Position numbers and translations under genes: made by a program. From Puniceicoccaceae bacterium (GTDB lineage: Bacteria; Verrucomicrobiota; Verrucomicrobiia; Opitutales; Coraliomargaritaceae), in NCBI GenBank assembly GCA_002729725.1, contig PBYS01000035.1, forward strand, positions 24,688 through 88,687: a stretch of 64,000 bases of DNA. The letters run 5' to 3'. Shown in pieces: positions 59,025-64,000 of this stretch. The notes beneath the pieces are model-generated. The model did not search any database and had not been told where the DNA came from. It saw only the letters and a program-made list of their open reading frames with translations. Position 1 is the stretch's first letter, and every line of letters starts with the position of its first letter.

Positions 59025-59059
59025 AACGGCCGGCCACAGCACCCACTTTACTTGCAATT

Positions 59060-59650
59060 ATGAAGATGCTCCCAAATGCCCTACGCACTCCCCTCATCGC
59101 AGCACTGACATTGCTGACTATGATCTTTGCCAGCGGCTGCAAATCCTATCAATGGGGCAACCCTGCCGAGCTCCCCTTTAAATCGATCTACATCAAGCCT
59201 GTCACAAACGACAGCTTCGCCCCACAAGCACAGGCACTGCTCAGCCGCCAAATTCGCGATGCCTTCATTCGCGACGGCCGCAGCCAACTGGTCACTAGCG
59301 AAGAAGACGCCGACGCCGTGCTACTGGTCAATTTAACAAAATATGAGCGCAGTGCCGCTGCCCGTAGCAGTGAAGACACCGCGACTGCAGCCGATTTCGA
59401 CCTCTCTCTAACTGCAATAGTCTCCCTCTATAATCAAAATCAAGGCGATTACTTTTTTAAAGAGCGCAGCATTAGAGAAACTGCCAACGCCTACGTCAAC
59501 AACCCCTACGCGACTGTCACCACACCTGCCAGCAGCACACAAGACTTCCTCCAGTCCGAGTATCAAGCCATGTCACTGTTAACTCGCGACCTCGCACGTT
59601 CCATCGCCGACGAAGTGCTCAGCCCCTGGGAACCCAGACTGAAGCAATAA
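59060..59650 (+). CDS. lptE: LptE-like lipoprotein (LPS assembly)
   Basis: 196 residues. Lipobox ASGC near residue 27, then YQWGNPAELPFKSIYIKPVTNDSFAPQAQALLSRQIRDAFIRDG, the DUF/LptE pattern of a beta strand, 'I.I.pv.N' and a long helix. LptE plugs the LptD barrel for LPS export. Assignment rests on pattern and context after the BamD-like gene, so it is probable rather than certain. Confidence 0.75.
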   Translation: MKMLPNALRTPLIAALTLLTMIFASGCKSYQWGNPAELPFKSIYIKPVTNDSFAPQAQALLSRQIRDAFIRDGRSQLVTSEEDADAVLLVNLTKYERSAAARSSEDTATAADFDLSLTAIVSLYNQNQGDYFFKERSIRETANAYVNNPYATVTTPASSTQDFLQSEYQAMSLLTRDLARSIADEVLSPWEPRLKQ

Positions 59651-59929
59651 GCCCAAGCAAATGCGGACAACCAAATCGCCGAACTCGAAAACCAAGCTCT
59701 CGCCACCAGTGGCAGCTACGGAAGCCGCTTCTCCGAAGACGGCACATTCCATCATTTGATTCACCCCCAAACTAGCCGCCCTGGCAACAGCTGGAAAAGT
59801 CTCAGCGTGATCGCCCCCAGCGCAACCGAAGCCGATGCCCTCTCGACTGGACTCTCTTTTGCCAGCCGAAAGCAAATTCAGCAGCTCCAGCAGGCACGCG
59901 CTCAGATTCAAGTCATCACACAGTCCTAA
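59651..59929 (+). pseudogene. apbE: 3' remnant of apbE (FAD:protein FMN transferase)
   Basis: Directly after the lptE stop, and in the same frame, the DNA reads AELENQALATSGSYGSRF, then GTFHHLIHPQTSRPGNSWKS and LSVIAPSATEADALSTGLSF to a TAA at 59927-59929. These are the C-terminal ApbE motifs (ATSGdY, HIidPkTG, Viap...ADalsTal). The 5' two-thirds of the gene, including the flavin-binding part, is missing and no start is present. It is a decayed gene. Confidence 0.85.
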
Positions 59930-60004
59930 TAGAGCCATAGCGCGAATCCAAGCAGCAGGCCTAGCGCGACTTCGCCGCAGACATCATTGAAGCGCTAGTT
60001 ATAG

Positions 60005-60919
60005 TTAATCCGCCTGCACTGCGCAGCGTTCGCCCATTTTTGCATAAACTTCGCGCCCAACGGCCGCTTGTTCCAGTAAGTCCGCGTCGAGTTGAACCGC
60101 GCCTTTTTGATAAATCGTGGTCACACAGGAGCCTCCAAAAGAGAAATAGCCCTTGTCGGCACCTTTCTCGACCGCCCCCGGCCTGAAAGTCGAATGCATG
60201 CCACCCACGCAGGTCGCGCCGACCTCCATCACCAGCACTTTACCAAATCCTGCCGAGTTCACCACGGTGCGCGCACGGCGATTTTCCCACAAGATCGAAA
60301 GGTTTCGGCGCAGCGCCAATGGACTCACGGAGCGCAAGCTGCCAGGCAAAATCTGCACCGCAGTAGCCTCACCTGAAACTGGAAAATGATAGCGATGATA
60401 GTCCACCGGGCACAAGCGCGAGATCACCATCGAACCACCCGCAAATTCACGCGCCAGCGCAGCATCCCCGACAAATGCCGCCAGATTGAATGCTTGCCCT
60501 TTAATGTAAAAGCGCTCTGCCCGATCGACATTCTCGATCCCCAGATGCCGCCCATCCGCGGGAAAGACCACCGTCGCCGGGTCGGAATCCACCGGCCGCG
60601 CACTCGGCTTCAATTTGCGGTAGAAAAACTCATTAAAGCTGCCGTAACGCTCGACCGGCTCAGCAAACTCATCGGCATCCACTCGGTAATTTTCGATAAA
60701 CGGCCTCACCTTGGCGCGGCTCTTCGCTGCATCCATCCGCCAACCATACCACTTCGAGAACCACAGACGCTTCACCGCCACGGCCACCGTCAAGCGGCCC
60801 AACGGATTCCCATACGCCCAGCGCAGAAAGCCCTCCCCATAGACATCCTCCGTCTCCACAGCACCACTGTGACGATTGTAAAACTCGATGGCTGCGTTAT
60901 ATTCTGCTTCCTGACTCAT
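60005..60919 (-). CDS. psd: Phosphatidylserine decarboxylase proenzyme
   Basis: 304 residues. Makes phosphatidylethanolamine; self-cleaves to a pyruvoyl enzyme. The site reads [13 protein letters not shown], with GGS in place of the common LGS(T). [43 protein letters not shown] and GMHSTFRPG are the other motifs, supplying Asp and two His of the maturation triad. 10 bases before the ClC gene end, on the same strand. Confidence 0.95.
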   Translation of the reverse strand: MSQEAEYNAAIEFYNRHSGAVETEDVYGEGFLRWAYGNPLGRLTVAVAVKRLWFSKWYGWRMDAAKSRAKVRPFIENYRVDADEFAEPVERYGSFNEFFYRKLKPSARPVDSDPATVVFPADGRHLGIENVDRAERFYIKGQAFNLAAFVGDAALAREFAGGSMVISRLCPVDYHRYHFPVSGEATAVQILPGSLRSVSPLALRRNLSILWENRRARTVVNSAGFGKVLVMEVGATCVGGMHSTFRPGAVEKGADKGYFSFGGSCVTTIYQKGAVQLDADLLEQAAVGREVYAKMGERCAVQAD

Positions 60920-60929
60920 ACTGTGCTAA

Positions 60930-62273
60930 TCAATTTTTCCGTCCATAACGACGGTGCGTGCGCTTAATTTCCTTCAAGGTCGACTCATTCACCTCACTGG
61001 TGTGAAACTTCGAAACAGCGACTCGTTGCGACTGATAAATCCCCGTGTGCCCACTAAAGTAGTAAGCCACGAAGCAAGCAACCGCGTAATAGATCGCATT
61101 CTCCGCACCAAATAGCTCGATCCCCATCATGGTGCAAGCCAGCGGTGTGTTCGTTGCGCCGGCAAAGACTGCGATAAAGCCCAGCCCGGCTAATAAATCC
61201 ACGGGAGCCCCCAATAATAGCGCCAGCGAGTTCCCCAAGGTGGCACCGATAAAAAACAATGGCGTCACTTCCCCGCCCTTAAAACCTAAACTCAAGGTAA
61301 TCGCCGTCAGCAGTAACTTCCAAAACCAACTAAAGGGCTCCGCCCCGCCCGCCGTAAATGCGGATACGATACTCACCCCCTCCGGATCTGGCGAACGCAC
61401 CCCCAAACCTAAATAATCGTAGCTGCCAATCAGCACACTGATGCCCAAGACCAAGATGCCGCCAATCACCGGTATCAGCCACTTCCGCGCCACCAGCGCC
61501 TGCGAAGTGGACTTGAGCCAGTGCGATAACTCCGCAAAGGCATAACTCGCCAGCCCAAAGCAGGCTCCCGCCAGCACTACCTTTAGCAGCAAAACCAGAT
61601 CCAAAGAAAAATACCCGATCGCCGCCTGGGCCGAATACGCGATATGATACTGCGTGTGGTGGATGGGAAAGGTATGACAGGTCACATCCGCCAACAAACT
61701 CGCAAACAAACAAGGCAACAGGGCATCGTATTTAATCCGCCCGATTGCCAACACTTCCAGCGCAAAGATTGCCCCCGTCACCGGCGTGCCAAAAACCGCA
61801 CCAAAGCCGGCCGCCATTCCCGACATTAATAAAATGCGCCGATCCTCCCGCGAGAGCCCAAAACGCTGGCCTAAATACTCCGCGATACTGCCCCCCATTT
61901 GCACCGCAGTGCCCTCGCGCCCAGCCGAGCCACCGAAGAGATGCGTCACCACCGTTGTGAGCAAAACCAAGGGCGCCATGCGAAAGGGAATCCCCCCGCC
62001 AGGCGCATGAATCTCATCCATGATCAGATTATTGCCCGCCTCTGAGTTTTTGCCCCAGTAGCGATAGAGCGCGTAAATGCCGACTCCCGCCAGCGGCAAC
62101 AGCCAAATCAACCACATGTGCGCCTGCCGTGCCTGCGTCGCCTGCTCCAAGAGCCATAAAAACAAAGCCACCATCGCTCCCACCGACACCGACACCGGCA
62201 CCACCAAAAGCGACCACCAGGCCACGTGCCGCGCGATCCGAAACGGCTCAAAACTATGTCCTGCATTCGCCAT
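60930..62273 (-). CDS. ClC-family anion channel/transporter
   Basis: 447 residues, about 10-12 membrane helices. Signature loops: [20 protein letters not shown] (gating Glu in GREGT), [37 protein letters not shown]. The usual first-filter GSGIP reads PGGGIP ([13 protein letters not shown]), so the central serine is not conserved, and the transported ion (chloride or fluoride) is uncertain. Starts 113 bases from mgtE, divergently. Confidence 0.92.
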   Translation of the reverse strand: MANAGHSFEPFRIARHVAWWSLLVVPVSVSVGAMVALFLWLLEQATQARQAHMWLIWLLPLAGVGIYALYRYWGKNSEAGNNLIMDEIHAPGGGIPFRMAPLVLLTTVVTHLFGGSAGREGTAVQMGGSIAEYLGQRFGLSREDRRILLMSGMAAGFGAVFGTPVTGAIFALEVLAIGRIKYDALLPCLFASLLADVTCHTFPIHHTQYHIAYSAQAAIGYFSLDLVLLLKVVLAGACFGLASYAFAELSHWLKSTSQALVARKWLIPVIGGILVLGISVLIGSYDYLGLGVRSPDPEGVSIVSAFTAGGAEPFSWFWKLLLTAITLSLGFKGGEVTPLFFIGATLGNSLALLLGAPVDLLAGLGFIAVFAGATNTPLACTMMGIELFGAENAIYYAVACFVAYYFSGHTGIYQSQRVAVSKFHTSEVNESTLKEIKRTHRRYGRKN

Positions 62274-62386
62274 TGTTAAAATAAAGCGCAGACTCGGCTT
62301 TTGCGTACTGTTTCGGCATTTTGCATATATATTGCTTGGCGGGAATCACGCCCCCTGTAAAGCCTACCATTTCACACCTTTTTCTT

Positions 62387-63757
62387 ATGACCGACACCAT
62401 AACCGAATTTGACAGCATTCTCGAGGCACTCCACCAGGCAATCGAGAAGAGCGACTCCGCCGCCGCAATCCGGACGCTACAACAAGCCGACCACGATCAA
62501 ACTGCCAAACTAATCGACCGCTTGTCCGTCGAAGATCGCCAGGCCCTCTTCGGTCTACTCACACCGGAACAAGGTGCCGAAGTCCTCGAACGCGTCTACT
62601 ACTTCCAAGGTGCCGACATCATCGAAGAACTCTCGGCCCAAGTCGCCGCCCCCTTCGTGGCTGAACTCGACAGCGACGACCGCGCCGACCTGATGAACGA
62701 ACTCGACCAGGCCGACTCCGAGGCGATCCTGGAAGAACTCGACGAAGATCTCGCCCACGAAACACGCCGCTTCATGGCCTACCCCGATGGCACCGCCGGC
62801 GCCATTATGTACAGCGAGTTCGTCTCCTTTCAGGCCGATATGACGGTTGAAGAAATCCTGAACGACATCCAAACCAACCGTAAAAAATACATCGAGTTCG
62901 GCGTCCAATACGCCTACGTGCTCGGCCGCGAGCATCAACTCCTCGGCGTCCTGCCCGTGCGCAACCTACTCTTCGCTAGCCGCAGTCAACAGGCCAGCGA
63001 GATCATGATTCCCAAGCCCACAACCGTGCATGCCGACGACACGATCGAGCAACTGGAAGACATTTTCGAAGAGCACAACTACCTTGGTCTACCCGTCATC
63101 AATAAAGACGGCTGCCTCATCGGCATCATCGACCGCGAATCCACCACCGAAGCGCTACAAGAAGCCGCCACCGAAGATCTGCTCAAATTCCAGGGCTTGA
63201 TGGGTAAAGAAGAGCTCCGCTCCATGCCACTCAAAGTGCGCAGCGGACGCCGTCTCTCCTGGCTCAGTATCAATGTCGTGCTCAACCTCATCTCCGCCAG
63301 CGTGATCGCCATGCACCAGGATACCCTCGAAGCCGTCATCGCGCTCGCGGTCTTCCTCCCCATCATTTCCGACATGTCCGGCTGCTCCGGTAATCAAGCC
63401 GTCGCCGTCTCCATGCGCGAACTCTCCCTCGAACTCATCAGCCCCAAAGAGTTTCGCCGTGTCTTTTTCAAAGAATCCAGCGTCGGCCTCATCAACGGCG
63501 CCTGCCTCGGCCTACTGATAGGCAGCCTCGCATGGCTCTGGAAAGGCAACGCGATGCTGGGCCTAGTGGTCGGCACCGCCCTAGCGCTCAACACTACCGT
63601 CGCCGTCTGCGTAGGCGGCCTAGTCCCCCTCGCACTCAAAGCCTGCCGCCAAGACCCCGCACTCGCCTCTGGCCCCATCCTCACCACCGTCACCGATATG
63701 TGCGGCTTCATGCTCATCCTAGGCCTCGCCTCCCTGTGCCTCCCGTATTTGGTATAA
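62387..63757 (+). CDS. mgtE: Magnesium transporter MgtE
   Basis: 456 residues from ATG 62387 (MTDTITEFDSILEAL); the frame opens at 62321. N-terminal acidic superhelix domain (LTPEQGAEVLERV, DRADLMNELDQ), two CBS domains (QTNRKKYIEFGVQYAYVLG, NYLGLPVINKDGCLIGII) and five membrane helices with GCSGNQAVAVSMREL and the pore Asp in TVTDMCGFMLILGL. Mg2+ binding between the N-domain and CBS gates the channel in the family. No Mg riboswitch seen in the 113-base leader. Confidence 0.95.
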   Translation: MTDTITEFDSILEALHQAIEKSDSAAAIRTLQQADHDQTAKLIDRLSVEDRQALFGLLTPEQGAEVLERVYYFQGADIIEELSAQVAAPFVAELDSDDRADLMNELDQADSEAILEELDEDLAHETRRFMAYPDGTAGAIMYSEFVSFQADMTVEEILNDIQTNRKKYIEFGVQYAYVLGREHQLLGVLPVRNLLFASRSQQASEIMIPKPTTVHADDTIEQLEDIFEEHNYLGLPVINKDGCLIGIIDRESTTEALQEAATEDLLKFQGLMGKEELRSMPLKVRSGRRLSWLSINVVLNLISASVIAMHQDTLEAVIALAVFLPIISDMSGCSGNQAVAVSMRELSLELISPKEFRRVFFKESSVGLINGACLGLLIGSLAWLWKGNAMLGLVVGTALALNTTVAVCVGGLVPLALKACRQDPALASGPILTTVTDMCGFMLILGLASLCLPYLV

Positions 63758-63808
63758 TGGCGGAGGAATGATGATTGAGTCTCAAATCATCAGAAAGCAC
63801 AGATCCAC

Positions 63809-63900
63809 CATCATTCATCCCTCATCATTCATCCCTCATCATTCATCCCTCATCATTCATCCCTCATCATTCATCCCTCATCATTCATCCCCCATCATTC
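63809..63900. repeat. Tandem 14-base repeat downstream of mgtE
   Basis: Six and a half head-to-tail copies of CATCATTCATCCCT; the first five are identical and the sixth has a final C. Noncoding; a likely slippage-prone minisatellite at the end of mgtE. The remaining 100 bases to the window end show no convincing gene. Confidence 0.9.
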
Positions 63901-64000
63901 GCCCGCCATCTAACAAGGTAACTTCATTTAGGCCGTAGCATGGCGACAGCTTGGTATGCAATAGTGGGGTCTCTCTGACAGCGCTCCTGAATCGAAGGCC

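Noticed and set aside
62274..62386. Magnesium or fluoride riboswitch in the clc/mgtE divergent gap
   Set aside because: I see no recognisable conserved core of either class in the 113 bases.
63809..63900. Repeats at the right edge as a CRISPR array
   Set aside because: 14-base head-to-tail copies without spacers; no cas gene nearby.

Overview
The window looks like a chromosomal segment from a Gram-negative member of the PVC group, most likely a marine opitutal Verrucomicrobium (Coraliomargarita/Puniceicoccus-like). This is inferred from a PEP-CTERM-type secreted protein, a Minf_1886-type Verrucomicrobia/Planctomycetes-restricted protein, MBG-repeat two-partner-secretion adhesin genes, a zinc-finger-free L32, and outer-membrane genes (LptE-like, BamD-like, TpsB, trimeric autotransporter). 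No rRNA or taxonomic marker was compared. I see no transposase, prophage, integron or CRISPR array.

Region by region. 1-3.1 kb: start of an ECF sigma factor gene, tRNA-Lys, and three small envelope proteins (a lipoprotein, a miniature trimeric autotransporter with a 14-residue repeat stalk, a PEP-CTERM protein). 3.2-6.7 kb: an M16 protease and a coiled-coil protein. 6.7-18.8 kb is the accessory core: a TpsB transporter, a 2.2-kresidue TpsA exoprotein with about 11 MBG repeats and an unrecognised helical plus Gly/Ala-rich C-terminus, then a divergent NarL-type response regulator, a 7TM-DISM histidine kinase whose ATPase core has been deleted, and a membrane-anchored M23-like protein without its zinc ligands. 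A perfect 9+1+9 palindrome lies between the adhesin and the regulator.

18.8-29.3 kb is mostly housekeeping: purEK-trpE, a primary-type sigma factor, citrate synthase, hisH, serA, yicC, hemB. 29.4-31.2 kb is a small ArsR-type metal/metalloid island (permease with a CC-rich loop, a 60-residue membrane protein, ArsR-like repressor). 31.2-40.7 kb holds rsgA, holA, cinA, a short uvrC, two exbD, a Minf_1886 gene, thrB, smpB, rpoZ and rplM-rpsI. 40.7-46.2 kb is a complete arginine run, argC-J-B-D-F, in which ArgJ recycles acetyl groups; a 20-base perfect palindrome precedes argF.

46.4-54.8 kb: a peptide-binding lipoprotein, D-lactate dehydrogenase, RadD-like helicase and a convergent SNF2/SWIM helicase. 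54.8-59.7 kb: elbB, rpmF-plsX-fabH (the classical lipid cluster), a BamD-like TPR protein and an LptE-like lipoprotein, followed by the 3' remnant of an apbE gene. 60.0-63.8 kb: psd, a ClC channel, mgtE, and a 14-base tandem repeat at the right edge.

The best candidates for something undescribed are the TpsA/TpsB plus regulator locus with its odd TpsA C-terminus, and the miniature trimeric autotransporter. Two clear gene-decay events (kinase ATPase core, apbE) suggest local deletion.
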